Source: Bacteroidota bacterium
GTDB lineage: Bacteria; Bacteroidota; Bacteroidia; Bacteroidales; JACABE01
Direction: 5' to 3'
NCBI GenBank assembly: GCA_026391675.1
Contig: JAPLDQ010000020.1
Location: forward strand, 62,001 to 126,000
DNA: 64,000 nt
A program made the position numbers and the translations under genes. A model generated the notes under the pieces. That model was given only the letters and a program-made list of their open reading frames with translations, did no database searches and was not told where the DNA came from. Of the stretch, positions 21,103 to 29,939 are shown piece after piece. Within the stretch, counting starts at the first letter, position 1, and each line of letters begins with the position of its first letter.

Positions 21103-22098
21103 CTATGGTACTTCAACCGTATTTAATATTTCGTTGATAATTTCTTCGGTTGTAATATTTTCAGCTTCTGCTTCATAAGTTAAACCGATACGGTGACGCA
21201 ATACATCATGACAAATAGCTCTTACATCTTCAGGAATTACATAACCTCTTCTCTTAATAAAGGCATAAGCTTTTGAGGCAAGTGCTAAGTTTATACTTGC
21301 ACGTGGTGAAGCACCGTAGCTGATTAGTCCTTTAAATTTGTTTAATTTATAATCAGCAGGGTAACGTGTAGCAAATACGATATCACTGATGTAATTTTCA
21401 ATTTTTTCATCCAGATAAACTTCACGGCAAACAGCTCTTGCTTTTATTATATCTTCAGGTTTTAATACCGGTGAAGTAAATGGGAAATCATTATTCATGT
21501 TTTGACGCATGATAAGCTTTTCTTCTTCTTTTTTAGGATAAGAAATCACAACTTTCAGCATAAAACGGTCAACCTGTGCTTCCGGCAGCGGGTAAGTCCC
21601 TTCCTGTTCTATCGGATTCTGTGTAGCCATAACCAGGAATGGTTCTTCGAGTTTATAAGTATGTTCGCCAATTGTAACCTGTCGTTCCTGCATAGCTTCC
21701 AGTAAAGCACTCTGTACTTTTGCCGGAGCACGGTTAATTTCATCAGCTAAAATAAAGTTTGAGAAGATAGGTCCTTTTCTGACTATAAATTCTTCTTTCT
21801 TCTGGCTATAAATTAATGTACCTGTTAAATCGGCCGGTAACAAATCCGGTGTAAACTGAATTCTGCTGAACTTGGCATGTATGGCATTGGCAAGTGAATT
21901 AATTGCTAATGTTTTAGCTAAACCGGGCACACCTTCCAGTAAAATATGACCGTTTGATAACAATCCTATCAATAAACGTTCAACCATGTGTTTTTGCCCG
22001 ATAATAACTTTTTTCATTTCTATCGTCAGCAAGTCAACAAAAGCACTTTCTCTCTGAATGCGTTCGTTCAATTCATTAATGTCAATTGTTTGTGTCAT
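21103..22098 (-). CDS. moxR: MoxR-family AAA+ ATPase
   Basis: 331 residues. Walker A has the MoxR form EGVPGLAKT (about 55-63), Walker B is ILADEINRAP with sensor 1 region VMATQNPIEQEGTYPLPEAQ and arginine-finger region DRFML. The lid domain follows. MoxR ATPases are chaperone-like and work with VWA proteins encoded nearby, here DUF58, BatA and BatB. First gene of the moxR-bat unit, with its own -7 box 21 bp upstream. Confidence 0.96.
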   Translation of the reverse strand: MTQTIDINELNERIQRESAFVDLLTIEMKKVIIGQKHMVERLLIGLLSNGHILLEGVPGLAKTLAINSLANAIHAKFSRIQFTPDLLPADLTGTLIYSQKKEEFIVRKGPIFSNFILADEINRAPAKVQSALLEAMQERQVTIGEHTYKLEEPFLVMATQNPIEQEGTYPLPEAQVDRFMLKVVISYPKKEEEKLIMRQNMNNDFPFTSPVLKPEDIIKARAVCREVYLDEKIENYISDIVFATRYPADYKLNKFKGLISYGASPRASINLALASKAYAFIKRRGYVIPEDVRAICHDVLRHRIGLTYEAEAENITTEEIINEILNTVEVP

Positions 22099-22118
22099 CG
22101 TTTTTAAAATTTGTAACG

Positions 22119-22126
22119 CAAAAGTA
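22119..22126 (-). promoter_or_regulatory. Promoter -7 box TACTTTTG for moxR-bat
   Basis: On the minus strand TACTTTTG fits TAnnTTTG; the leader to ATG 22098 would be about 14 nt. Confidence 0.6.
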
Positions 22127-22240
22127 ATTGAATCACCCGTTATTACTACATTTTCTTTCGTTAAAAAATGTTAAGCAAGCTGTTAAGAATTCTTAATAGA
22201 AATCTGTAAAATCATTACTGATCAAGCTACATAAAAGAAT

Positions 22241-22274
22241 TAAGCCCTGAAGGATAAAAATCTCTCAGGGCTTA
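22241..22274 (-). terminator. Hairpin terminator after YfhO
   Basis: Perfect 10-bp inverted repeat TAAGCCCTGA / TCAGGGCTTA with a 14-nt loop, 25 bp past the yfhO stop. The U-tract on the minus strand is weak and interrupted. Confidence 0.65.
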
Positions 22275-22298
22275 AATGAAAATATAAATTAATATTAT

Positions 22299-24743
22299 TT
22301 ATTTAACTGCTTCTTTATTCTTTTTATTAAAGGCTAAAACTTCTTTTGTGCATAAACCCAGCAGCATTAACAATAATATAAATGAACTCGCATAACCTAT
22401 TTTTTCGCCGGTATAATAAGATTTTGGTTCGAATTTGAATTCAATTTTATGCTCTCCCTGTGGTATTTTCATTGCCCTGAGTACATAGTTTACACGAATG
22501 TAAGGCTGTTGTTTACCATCAATATATGCATTCCATCCGTTAGCATAATAAATTTCAGAAAATACTGCCAATTCTTCTTTTTTAGCATTGGCCTGATACG
22601 TTAAATGATTAGGCAGATAATTACTTAATAAAATTGTTGAAGTTGAATCCTTACCAGGTTTGTAATCTTTAACATAATCATTAAATCTTTTATCAATGAT
22701 GGCTGTTGTTGCAGGCTCAAAATTGGATAAAGCACTTATTTCAGAATCAGGATTTTCAACAATTTTATAATTTTCAACAAACCATGCATTTCCTAAAGCT
22801 GCAACATTCCGTTGAACCTGAGGTTGTTTGTTTTGATCAGGAACGATGAAATATCTTGTATTTAACATATTCAGCACTTTAACATTGTTTTTGCTGATAT
22901 GCCGTTCAATTAAATCCTGATAACGGCGTATTTTAGCTGCATGATATCCACCAACAGATTTATGGAAATAAGAAGTACTTGCATCAGTAAAAGGATTTAC
23001 AGTGACATTATATACCCTGTAATTCGGATCTTTGTCTTCTAATATCATCATATCAGCATCTGTTGCCTGAAATGGAGTTTCAACATTTTTTTTATTGGTA
23101 AAATTGCTATTGTCAAAATATCTTTTATCCACTGGGAACATGTCAATTATAACCAATAAAATGAATGCAATAATTACAATTTCTTTTTTAATTTTATTTT
23201 CAATGAATGCCCATATTAAACCTGCAGCTAAAACGATAAACAGTAATGAACGCCATGCATCTGTTGTAAATATTGATTTTCTGTCTGAAATAATTGCATT
23301 CATAAGCCATTCAGGATAGGGGAGTTGGGCGTCAGTTGCAGATTTGAAATCAAAAAATGATGAACCAATTAAAGCAAAAAAGAGTGTAATACCACCGCAT
23401 ATATAGAGTGCAATTTTCCCATATTTCAACACATCTGCTTTTTCAGTTTTTTTAGTAATAATCTGGTTTAATGCTAAAATACCCAATAAAGGGATGCATA
23501 ATTCTGCAATTACTAAAATAGAAGCAACAGCTCTGAATTTGGAGTACATTGGGAAATAATCAAAGAAAAATTGGGTCAATGGCATAAAATTTTTGCCCCA
23601 GGCCAGCATAATTGATAATGTTGTTGCAGTTAGTAAAACCCATTTCATAGGTGTTTTAACTATAAACAGCCCGAGCACAAAAAGGAAAACAAAAATTGCA
23701 CCTGCATAAACAGGACCTGATGTAAATGGTTGCGCTCCCCAGTATAAAGGCATCTGGCTTGTTATTTCCTTGATATTCGGGACATTGTTTTGTTTTAAAG
23801 TAGCATATGCTTCTGAACTTTCACCTAATTTTCCACTTGATGAACCGCCTTTAAAATCAGGGATTAATAAGGTAAACGCTTCATCAATTCCATAACTCCA
23901 CTGTGTTGCATAATCAATATCAAGTCCTTTGGTTTTAACTTCAGGATTTGAACTGAGTTCAGAAGTACCTCTGATGGTATCTTTTGAATATTCATAGGTT
24001 GTCCATAAGCTTGTGATATTGGTACCCAATGCTAAGAAAACAGCTATAATTAATACCGCCGAAGCTTTTATAAACATCGTCAGTTGCTTTTCTTTAATTT
24101 TTGTATATAATTCGAATAAGATATAAATCAGAACCAGAATCATGAGGTAGTAGGTCATTTGAACATGATTCATTTTAATATTTATTGAAAGGAAAATGGC
24201 AGTAAGAAAACATCCCCACAAATATTTGCCTCGCATTGTAAGAATAATACCAGCTAATACAGGGGCCATATAACCTATGGTTGCAGCTTTTGTATTATGT
24301 CCGGCTTCAATTATAACAAAGAAATAGGACGAAAAGCCAAACGCAAGTGCCCCGATAATACTTAGCCAGGGATCAACTTTTAATACCAGCAATAAGATGA
24401 AAAATCCCAGAAAATATAAGAAAATAAAATTTGCAGGATTAGGTAATGAAAATAAATTCAAAGCCCTGTCAAAAAATGAAACTACATTATTAGATGGCGT
24501 GAGAATACTTATCATATAAGCCGGCATCCCGCCAAACATCGAATTGGTCCACAATGGTTCTTCTCCCGGATGTGCTTTACGAAAATCCAGAATTTCCTTT
24601 GCCGCACCTGTCCAGCTAACTGTATCTCCCTGTCTTAGCTGTTTTCCTTCCAGCATCGGACTTAAATAGGCAAATGTTACAATTAAAAATATTATTATTG
24701 CTGCTAAATAAGGCAGCATCTGTTTAAAATTGATATTCTTCAT
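22299..24743 (-). CDS. YfhO-family membrane protein
   Basis: 814 residues with about 12-13 hydrophobic segments. The N-terminal YLSPMLEGKQLRQGDT with WTGAAKEILDFRK and LWTNSMFGGMPAYMIS is diagnostic for Bacteroidota YfhO proteins. In Gram-positives YfhO is a GT-C-like membrane protein needed for glycosylation of lipoteichoic acid. The large extracytoplasmic domain (about 560-780) ends in NGWNAYIDGKQQPYIRVNYV, LRAMKIPQGEHKIEF, then a final membrane segment. It probably transfers a sugar to a lipid or polymer outside the membrane; donor and acceptor are unknown. The 16-bp gap to the DUF4834 gene indicates an operon. Confidence 0.88.
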   Translation of the reverse strand: MKNINFKQMLPYLAAIIIFLIVTFAYLSPMLEGKQLRQGDTVSWTGAAKEILDFRKAHPGEEPLWTNSMFGGMPAYMISILTPSNNVVSFFDRALNLFSLPNPANFIFLYFLGFFILLLVLKVDPWLSIIGALAFGFSSYFFVIIEAGHNTKAATIGYMAPVLAGIILTMRGKYLWGCFLTAIFLSINIKMNHVQMTYYLMILVLIYILFELYTKIKEKQLTMFIKASAVLIIAVFLALGTNITSLWTTYEYSKDTIRGTSELSSNPEVKTKGLDIDYATQWSYGIDEAFTLLIPDFKGGSSSGKLGESSEAYATLKQNNVPNIKEITSQMPLYWGAQPFTSGPVYAGAIFVFLFVLGLFIVKTPMKWVLLTATTLSIMLAWGKNFMPLTQFFFDYFPMYSKFRAVASILVIAELCIPLLGILALNQIITKKTEKADVLKYGKIALYICGGITLFFALIGSSFFDFKSATDAQLPYPEWLMNAIISDRKSIFTTDAWRSLLFIVLAAGLIWAFIENKIKKEIVIIAFILLVIIDMFPVDKRYFDNSNFTNKKNVETPFQATDADMMILEDKDPNYRVYNVTVNPFTDASTSYFHKSVGGYHAAKIRRYQDLIERHISKNNVKVLNMLNTRYFIVPDQNKQPQVQRNVAALGNAWFVENYKIVENPDSEISALSNFEPATTAIIDKRFNDYVKDYKPGKDSTSTILLSNYLPNHLTYQANAKKEELAVFSEIYYANGWNAYIDGKQQPYIRVNYVLRAMKIPQGEHKIEFKFEPKSYYTGEKIGYASSFILLLMLLGLCTKEVLAFNKKNKEAVK

Positions 24744-24758
24744 TTGATTTGTTTTTAA

Positions 24759-25010
24759 TTATTTAGATTCAATTTCTTCGTAATCAATATATTCACCAAT
24801 ATTTGTATCTGAATTATTAGTTTTTGACTTTTTATCCGGTACATAATCAACATTGGTTTCACCTTCTTTCCGATTAGTATTAATATCTTGCTGGTAAAAC
24901 CTTTGCTGAAATTTTTTCAAATAATATTTAACTATAAAAGGTAAAAAATATTTTGCGGCTAATCGTAAAACGATATAAATGATGATAAACCAAAAAATAA
25001 ATTCAAGCAT
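24759..25010 (-). CDS. DUF4834-type small membrane protein
   Basis: 83 residues: one membrane segment at about 2-22 (LEFIFWFIIIYIVLRLAAKYFLPF), then a basic helix (YYLKKFQQRFYQQ) and a polar acidic tail ending in DYEEIESK. The family is restricted to Bacteroidota and is regularly upstream of yfhO. No catalytic residues; an accessory role to YfhO is inferred from position only. Confidence 0.8.
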   Translation of the reverse strand: MLEFIFWFIIIYIVLRLAAKYFLPFIVKYYLKKFQQRFYQQDINTNRKEGETNVDYVPDKKSKTNNSDTNIGEYIDYEEIESK

Positions 25011-25034
25011 TATTATTCATTTTTCTTAAGATTG

Positions 25035-25042
25035 CAAACCTA
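25035..25042 (-). promoter_or_regulatory. Promoter -7 box TAGGTTTG for DUF4834-yfhO
   Basis: Minus-strand TAGGTTTG, about 18 nt of leader to ATG 25010. It is back-to-back with the methyltransferase promoter at 25055-25062. Confidence 0.55.
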
Positions 25043-25054
25043 CAAAATTTTTTT

Positions 25055-25062
25055 TAATTTTG
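25055..25062 (+). promoter_or_regulatory. Promoter -7 box TAATTTTG for the methyltransferase
   Basis: TAATTTTG with a TTG 23 bp upstream (-33 element). It overlaps the in-frame TTG at 25060, so translation should start at ATG 25084. Confidence 0.6.
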
Positions 25063-25083
25063 ACGATTCAAAAACAGAACAAT

Positions 25084-25884
25084 ATGGTTTACGATTTTCA
25101 CAATGATGCCGAACGCTACTTTAACTATCAATATCTTCATTCTAAGGAATATATAGTCCCTTTGGTGAATCAGTATCTTGATTTTTCAAAGCAATTGAGA
25201 ATACTGGAAATAGGATCTGCAGAAGCCGGCGTATTAAAAGCATTTACTGAATTAGGTCACCAGTGTGTTGGCGTAGAAATCAGTGAATCAAGGGTTGTGC
25301 TGGCTAAAAGATTTATGAAAACAGAACTGGATGCCGGTTTGATTGATTTTTACGACAGTGATGTTTTTAAGGTAAATGTTGAAGCTTTAGGTGGTAAATT
25401 TGACCTTATTATTTTAAAGGACGTCATTGAACATATACATAACAGAAAAATATTATATGAAAAATTTGCTGAGTTTTTAAAACCGCAAGGCTATGTTTTT
25501 ATAGCTATGCCACCATGGCATATGCCATTTGGTGGTCATCAGCAAATGCTGCATAATAAATTCTATTCCCGCTTACCTTATTTTCATTTATTGCCGATGT
25601 GGTTTACAAAACAATTATTGAAATGGGATAAATATCCGTATATCGATGACTGGACTGATATAAAAGCTACAAGAATAAGTATAAACGGTTTTCACAAAGA
25701 AGTAAAAACCCATGGATTTAGTATAAAAGAAAAAATATATTATTTCATAAATCCGAACTATCAGTTCAAATTTAATTTAAAGCCAAGGAAACAAAACAGC
25801 ATTATTGCTTCATTACCTTACATCAGGGATTTTTTTACAACCACAGCCTATTTTCTGATTGAAACGAAAAAAAACAGTAATTAG
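25084..25884 (+). CDS. Class I SAM-dependent methyltransferase
   Basis: 266 residues from ATG 25084. The Rossmann-fold SAM motif I is ILEIGSAEAGVLKAF (about 37-51), motif II acidic residue in CVGVEISESR (about 58-67), and motif IV region FDLIILKDVIEHI (about 105-117) with the DVIEH form common in type 11/12 methyltransferases. The C-terminal half carries an aromatic segment (MPPWHMPFGGHQQMLHN) and basic residues, suggesting a membrane-near or polysaccharide/lipid substrate. No close neighbour defines the substrate. The stop codon TAG runs directly into a period-8 repeat. Confidence 0.85.
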   Translation: MVYDFHNDAERYFNYQYLHSKEYIVPLVNQYLDFSKQLRILEIGSAEAGVLKAFTELGHQCVGVEISESRVVLAKRFMKTELDAGLIDFYDSDVFKVNVEALGGKFDLIILKDVIEHIHNRKILYEKFAEFLKPQGYVFIAMPPWHMPFGGHQQMLHNKFYSRLPYFHLLPMWFTKQLLKWDKYPYIDDWTDIKATRISINGFHKEVKTHGFSIKEKIYYFINPNYQFKFNLKPRKQNSIIASLPYIRDFFTTTAYFLIETKKNSN

Positions 25885-25954
25885 TTATTGGTTATTAAGT
25901 TGTTAAGTTGTTAAGTTATTAAGTTATTTATTTATTGAGTTATTAAGTATTAAG
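25885..25954 (+). repeat. Period-8 tandem array after the methyltransferase stop
   Basis: Eight units of the form TTRTTAAG from 25892 (TTATTAAG, TTGTTAAG, TTGTTAAG, TTATTAAG, TTATTTAT, TTATTGAG, TTATTAAG, TATTAAG), preceded by TTATTGG right after the stop. Confidence 0.85.
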
Positions 25955-26165
25955 ACCGAAGACCTCAGTAACAGAATTCCATAAGGAAATTATCGTCCTT
26001 AAAATTTGATTTGCTTATCTGTAAGAGTCTAATGTTGTCAGCTCTTTACGCCATGATTTCTTATTTTTAGTAATAAAAGCATTTCATTAAATTGTATTCT
26101 TTATTTTAATGGAATATTTTGCTTATTTTTAAAATAACAAAACAATCAGCCGGTTTGCAGCAAAT
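25955..26165. other. Intergenic spacer without a recognisable gene
   Basis: Middle of the 331-bp gap between the convergent methyltransferase and ndk genes. No reading frame with a plausible start, no strong hairpin and no RNA gene recognised. It is bounded by the octamer arrays on both sides. Confidence 0.6.
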
Positions 26166-26196
26166 AACTTATTAACTTAATAACTTTGAACTAATA
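26166..26196 (-). repeat. Short tandem array after the ndk stop
   Basis: On the ndk sense strand the units TTATTAG, TTCAAAG, TTATTAAG, TTAATAAG follow about 15 bp after the stop. Same unit family as 25885-25954 but in opposite orientation, in keeping with the opposite gene orientation. Confidence 0.7.
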
Positions 26197-26215
26197 ATTC
26201 TTTGTACTCTAAGTA

Positions 26216-26635
26216 CTAAAACCTTTCAGAAGTCGGAAAGAAGAAATTTGCTTCAATAATAGCATTTTCATCAGAATCAGAACCATGAACAGCGTTTTTC
26301 TGAACAGAATACCCATAAAGTTTACGTATGGTACCTTCTGCAGCCTGAGCAGGGTCTGTAGACCCAATTAACTGTCTGTAATCTTCTACAGCATTGTCTT
26401 TTTCAAGAATTGCAGCTACTATTGGACCTGAACTCATAAACTCAACTAAATCATTAAAAAATGGTCTGTCTTTGTGAACTGCATAAAATTTCTCAGCCTG
26501 TGATTTTGAAAGGCGAGTATATTTCATGGCTTTAATTTTGAAATTATGTGTTATGATGATGTCTAAAATTGTTCCGATATTCCCACACTGAACTGCGTAA
26601 GGCTTTATCATTGTAAATGTTATGTTAGCTGCCAT
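26216..26635 (-). CDS. ndk: Nucleoside diphosphate kinase
   Basis: 139 residues, normal NDK length. The N-terminus [20 protein letters not shown] carries the nucleotide-binding lysine (K11 in MIKPYAV). The active-site histidine is H117 in [13 protein letters not shown], and the final FFFPTSERF is conserved. It balances nucleoside triphosphate pools by phosphate transfer through the histidine. Divergent from nrnA with a 118-bp shared upstream region. Confidence 0.97.
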   Translation of the reverse strand: MAANITFTMIKPYAVQCGNIGTILDIIITHNFKIKAMKYTRLSKSQAEKFYAVHKDRPFFNDLVEFMSSGPIVAAILEKDNAVEDYRQLIGSTDPAQAAEGTIRKLYGYSVQKNAVHGSDSDENAIIEANFFFPTSERF

Positions 26636-26706
26636 TTTTTTAAAAGATTATTTGATTTAGCTTGTAAAAATAATAAAACAAATCAAAATGAGAAGCATTT
26701 TATTAT

Positions 26707-26714
26707 TAATTTTG
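26707..26714 (+). promoter_or_regulatory. Promoter -7 box TAATTTTG for nrnA
   Basis: TAATTTTG fits TAnnTTTG and gives a leader of about 33 nt to the TTG start at 26754. Confidence 0.5.
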
Positions 26715-26753
26715 CAAACTTCTTTTTTATTATAATTAAATCAATAGAATCAC

Positions 26754-27773
26754 TTGAATAAACATTATATATCTTCAATAAAGGAATTACTAAAAGAAAA
26801 AAGGAATATCTTAATCGTTTCACATTCCAATCCTGATGGCGATGCTATTGGTTCATCTCTTGCTTTATATAATTATTTCCTTTTAAAAAAACAGTCGGTA
26901 AATGTTATTGTTCCCAATCAATTTCCTGAATTTTTGGCGTGGATGAAAGGAAGTGAAAAGATTTTGACTTACAATACTCAAAAAAAACTTTGCGAAGAAC
27001 TTATTAACAATGCTGAAATAATATTTTTTCTGGATTTTAATTCACTGAAAAGGCTGGAAAAACTGCAGGATGTCGTAAGAAATGCTAAATCGATAAAAGT
27101 ACTGATTGACCATCATTTACAACCGGAACTGGAAAGTTTTGATTTTGCATTTTCAGAAGTTAAAGTTTCTTCCACATCAGAACTGATATATGATTTTATC
27201 AGTGCCTTGGGAGATGAAAAACTTATTAATGCTGATGTTGCTTCTTGCTTATATGTGGGCATTATGACAGATACCGGTTCATACAGTTATTCCTGTAATT
27301 ACGAAAAAACCTATAAAATTACAGCTTCAATAATTAAAACAGGCGTTGATGCTGAAGAAATTCATCATTTGGTGTATGATACCTTTTCTGAAAACCGTTT
27401 ACGTTTATTAGGCTATTGTTTAAGTGAAAGGCTTACAGTTATTGCTGAACGTTCAACTGCTTATATCGCATTGTCAAAAGCTGAGCTAAAGCGGTTTAAT
27501 TATCAGGTTGGTGATACAGAAGGTGTAGTTAACTATGCCCTTTCCATTAATAAGATTAATTTAGCGGCATTATTTACAGAACGTGATGGTGCAGTTAGAA
27601 TTTCATTCAGATCAAAAGGCGAAGTGGATGTAAATGTTTTTGCCAGAACTTATTTTGAAGGTGGAGGTCATATGCATGCTTCAGGTGCAACATCTTACCT
27701 TTCATTAGCTGATACCATTAAAAAATTTGAGCAAAGTATCAATGATTTTGCTGAAGTCTTAAATAAGGAATAA
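26754..27773 (+). CDS. nrnA: DHH/DHHA1 phosphoesterase (NrnA-like)
   Basis: 339 residues. DHH-domain metal motifs: SHSNPDGDAIGSS (24-36), FLDFNS (92-97) and DHH at 119-121. The DHHA1 substrate-binding motif GGGHMHASGA is at 303-312. This matches bifunctional oligoribonuclease/pAp phosphatase enzymes, which degrade short RNA oligomers and 3'-phosphoadenosine 5'-phosphate. The TTG start is the first usable codon; there is no in-frame ATG before the DHH motif. The next gene starts directly after this stop. Confidence 0.9.
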   Translation: MNKHYISSIKELLKEKRNILIVSHSNPDGDAIGSSLALYNYFLLKKQSVNVIVPNQFPEFLAWMKGSEKILTYNTQKKLCEELINNAEIIFFLDFNSLKRLEKLQDVVRNAKSIKVLIDHHLQPELESFDFAFSEVKVSSTSELIYDFISALGDEKLINADVASCLYVGIMTDTGSYSYSCNYEKTYKITASIIKTGVDAEEIHHLVYDTFSENRLRLLGYCLSERLTVIAERSTAYIALSKAELKRFNYQVGDTEGVVNYALSINKINLAALFTERDGAVRISFRSKGEVDVNVFARTYFEGGGHMHASGATSYLSLADTIKKFEQSINDFAEVLNKE

Positions 27774-28334
27774 ATGAAGTATCTAAGAGCTCAGACATTA
27801 GTTGTTCTTCTGATTTTAATATCAGCTTTGCTTGTTTTTGTTTCCTGTCAACAGCAAGTAAAAACAGCACAAAAAAAACAGATTAGTCAGGATAGTATAA
27901 ATCAGCGGATGATTACTGCCAATATTAAAATGCTCAAAAGTGAAAAAGAACAGATAAACGATTATATCATTCGATATAACTGGAATATGCTTTCAACCGG
28001 ATCAGGTTTATATTATATGATCTACAAACATGGAAGCGGGAAACAGGCAAAATTAAAAACCAAAGTTAAAATCAGTTATAAATCTAATTTACTGAATGGT
28101 GTCAGCCTTTATAGTTCCTCTGTTGATGGTCCTAAAACATTTATTACTGGAAAAGCTGAAGTTGAAAATGGATTGGAAGAAGGAATTTTATTACTAAAAG
28201 TTGGTGATAAAGCAAAATTTATTATACCTTCGCACCTCGCTTTCGGTTTAATGGGAGATCAGAAAAAAATCCCACGAAAGGCCACATTGGTCTATGATGT
28301 CGAATTATTGGAAGTAAACGAAATAATTAAATAA
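27774..28334 (+). CDS. gldI: GldI-like FKBP-type peptidyl-prolyl isomerase lipoprotein
   Basis: 186 residues with a lipoprotein signal (lipobox FVSC, C25). The FKBP-like domain spans about 80-182 (GSGKQAKLKTKVKISYKSN, GLEEGILLLKVGDKAKFIIP, SHLAFG, TLVYDVELLEV). In Flavobacterium, GldI is an FKBP-type lipoprotein required for gliding and T9SS function, and its gene lies near a DHH phosphoesterase gene. The order ndk, nrnA, this gene supports the name by synteny. Several residues that line the FKBP active site are replaced (KISYKS instead of VNYTG), so isomerase activity may be weak or absent. Confidence 0.7.
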   Translation: MKYLRAQTLVVLLILISALLVFVSCQQQVKTAQKKQISQDSINQRMITANIKMLKSEKEQINDYIIRYNWNMLSTGSGLYYMIYKHGSGKQAKLKTKVKISYKSNLLNGVSLYSSSVDGPKTFITGKAEVENGLEEGILLLKVGDKAKFIIPSHLAFGLMGDQKKIPRKATLVYDVELLEVNEIIK

Positions 28335-28365
28335 AAATAAATATTTATTAATAATTAGAATTAAA

Positions 28366-29286
28366 ATGAACAAAAAAAGTCAAATTACAATTTTACTCGT
28401 TGCTATATTGGCAGTGATTATAACTTCATGCGGAAACTCAAAATTTCCTGGTTTTAAAGTAACCAAGAATGGTTTGAATTACAAGTTTCACAATCAAATC
28501 AAAGATGCTAAAAAACCTAATTTAGGTGATATTTTAGTTGTAGAATTAACTGTTAAAAAAGGTGATTCAGTTTTATTTACCAATTCAGGAAATCCACAAC
28601 GTATGTTTATGTACGATACTACTGCATACAAAGGTGATTTAAACGAAGGTTTCTCTATGATGGGTATTGGTGACAGTGTTACATTTGTTATGTTTGCTGA
28701 TTCATTGAAAAAAATTATGATGTTACCTCCAAACATTAAATCAGGTGATGTTTTATATTACAGTATTAAGTTATCTGAAATCGTAACTAAAGCCAGTTTT
28801 GAAAAAGAAAAAGCTGACATGATGGCCAAACAGCAAAAAATGATTGAAGAAGCTAAAGCTAATGAAAGCAAAGTAATGGAAAAATACCTCGCTGACAATA
28901 AAATTAAAGTGAAACCAACTGCAAGCGGTTTATACTTCATTGAAGTTAAAAAAGGAAACGGTGCTAAAGCTGAAAATGGCAAAAAAGTAAAAGTAAATTA
29001 TACCGGTAAATTAACCACTGGTAAAATTTTTGATACCAGCGTTGAAGCTGATGCTAAAAAAGGTGATGTGTATAATCCAAAACGTCCTTATGAACCTATT
29101 GAATTTACTTTAGGTAAAGGTGAAGTAATTCCAGGTTGGGATGAAGCAATAAGCATGATGAAAGTTGGTGGAAAAGCTAAAATTGTAGTTCCTTCTAAAT
29201 TAGCCTATGGCGAAAGAGGAGCTGGTGGCGTTATTCCTCCATGTTCAGTACTTGTTTTTGATGTTGAATTACTCGGTGTAAACTAA
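28366..29286 (+). CDS. FKBP-type peptidyl-prolyl isomerase lipoprotein with two FKBP-like domains
   Basis: 306 residues. Lipoprotein signal with Cys at 22 (ITSC). A divergent FKBP-like domain covers about 30-140 (GDILVVELTVKKGD, MMGIGDSVTFVMFADS). A helical linker follows (MMAKQQKMIEEAKANESKVM), then a canonical FKBP domain at about 180-305 with VNYTGKLTTGKIFDTS, PGWDEAISMMKVGGKAKI and LAYGERGAGGVIPP. The second domain looks catalytically competent. It probably assists folding of exported proteins from the periplasmic side of a membrane. A clear terminator follows. Confidence 0.93.
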   Translation: MNKKSQITILLVAILAVIITSCGNSKFPGFKVTKNGLNYKFHNQIKDAKKPNLGDILVVELTVKKGDSVLFTNSGNPQRMFMYDTTAYKGDLNEGFSMMGIGDSVTFVMFADSLKKIMMLPPNIKSGDVLYYSIKLSEIVTKASFEKEKADMMAKQQKMIEEAKANESKVMEKYLADNKIKVKPTASGLYFIEVKKGNGAKAENGKKVKVNYTGKLTTGKIFDTSVEADAKKGDVYNPKRPYEPIEFTLGKGEVIPGWDEAISMMKVGGKAKIVVPSKLAYGERGAGGVIPPCSVLVFDVELLGVN

Positions 29287-29310
29287 GTATCAAATAAAAT
29301 ATTTGTAATA

Positions 29311-29336
29311 AAAAAGGAGCTTGGCTCCTTTTTTTA
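29311..29336 (+). terminator. Rho-independent terminator after the FKBP gene
   Basis: AAAAAGGAGC and GCTCCTTTTT around a TTG loop, followed by a T-run. Confidence 0.9.
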
Positions 29337-29369
29337 TTATTTAAAATCATGAATTCGATTTTTATGCTA

Positions 29370-29660
29370 TCATAAATGATATTTTACCTTCAAAAGCTTT
29401 GAACGAAATATCAAAATGCTTAAAAAATTAAACAGTGCAACAACACCCAATATAATTGTCATCCTTATCCAGTCTTCTCCGTTTTCCATTCTGATATTCG
29501 CAAGGATTATAATTGTTCTTATCCATTCCAGTCCAAATAGAACAAGGAAAAGCTGAACCATCCTGACTGAGATTTTACTTTTCCAGATCAATAAAAAAGG
29601 AATACAAAGACTAATTATCATAAAGATAAACATACTGCCCCTGAACATATGAGCTGCCAT
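29370..29660 (-). CDS. Small membrane protein, function unknown
   Basis: 96 residues from ATG 29660 (an upstream TTG at 29666 is also in frame). Three hydrophobic segments: FIFMIISLCIPFLLIW, VQLFLVLFGLEWIRTIIIL and MTIILGVVALFNFLSILIF. A conserved-looking loop has RMENGEDWIRM. I do not recognise the family. It lies alone between a convergent terminator and the tRNA unit, with no clear promoter box. Confidence 0.55.
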   Translation of the reverse strand: MAAHMFRGSMFIFMIISLCIPFLLIWKSKISVRMVQLFLVLFGLEWIRTIIILANIRMENGEDWIRMTIILGVVALFNFLSILIFRSKLLKVKYHL

Positions 29661-29792
29661 TAGCAACGAGCAAAGGATAACGGGTGATATTTTTACAACT
29701 GTTTTCAGTTTTCTTTTTTTTTGTAAATATAGTTATTATCAGGATAAATTACTATATTTATTACAATAGCAACAAAATTAAATTGTTTGTAC

Positions 29793-29834
29793 AAAAACAA
29801 AAAAGCATCGATAATCTATTAATTATCAATGCTT
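29793..29834 (-). terminator. Terminator of the tRNA-Ser transcript
   Basis: Plus-strand AAGCATCGATAAT (29803-29815) pairs with ATTATCAATGCTT (29822-29834) over 13 bp with one G-U wobble in the RNA. The U-tract comes from the A-rich stretch at 29793-29804. Confidence 0.85.
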
Positions 29835-29850
29835 CTGTATTTTGTTGGTG

Positions 29851-29935
29851 CGGAGAGTGAGGGATTCGAACCCCCGGAACCTCGCAGTTCAACGGTTTTC
29901 AAGACCGCCGCAATCGACCACTCTGCCAACTCTCC
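29851..29935 (-). tRNA. tRNA-Ser (anticodon UGA)
   Basis: 85-nt class II tRNA. Acceptor stem GGAGAGT (29935-29929) pairs with the 3' ACTCTCC (29858-29852), discriminator G at 29851. The anticodon loop CTTGAAA gives UGA at 29901-29899, decoding UCA and UCN. The T arm GGGGGTTCGAATCCC is canonical, and the variable arm is long, as in tRNA-Ser. CCA is not encoded (the next bases are CACC) and must be added after transcription. Confidence 0.97.
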
Positions 29936-29939
29936 GATG

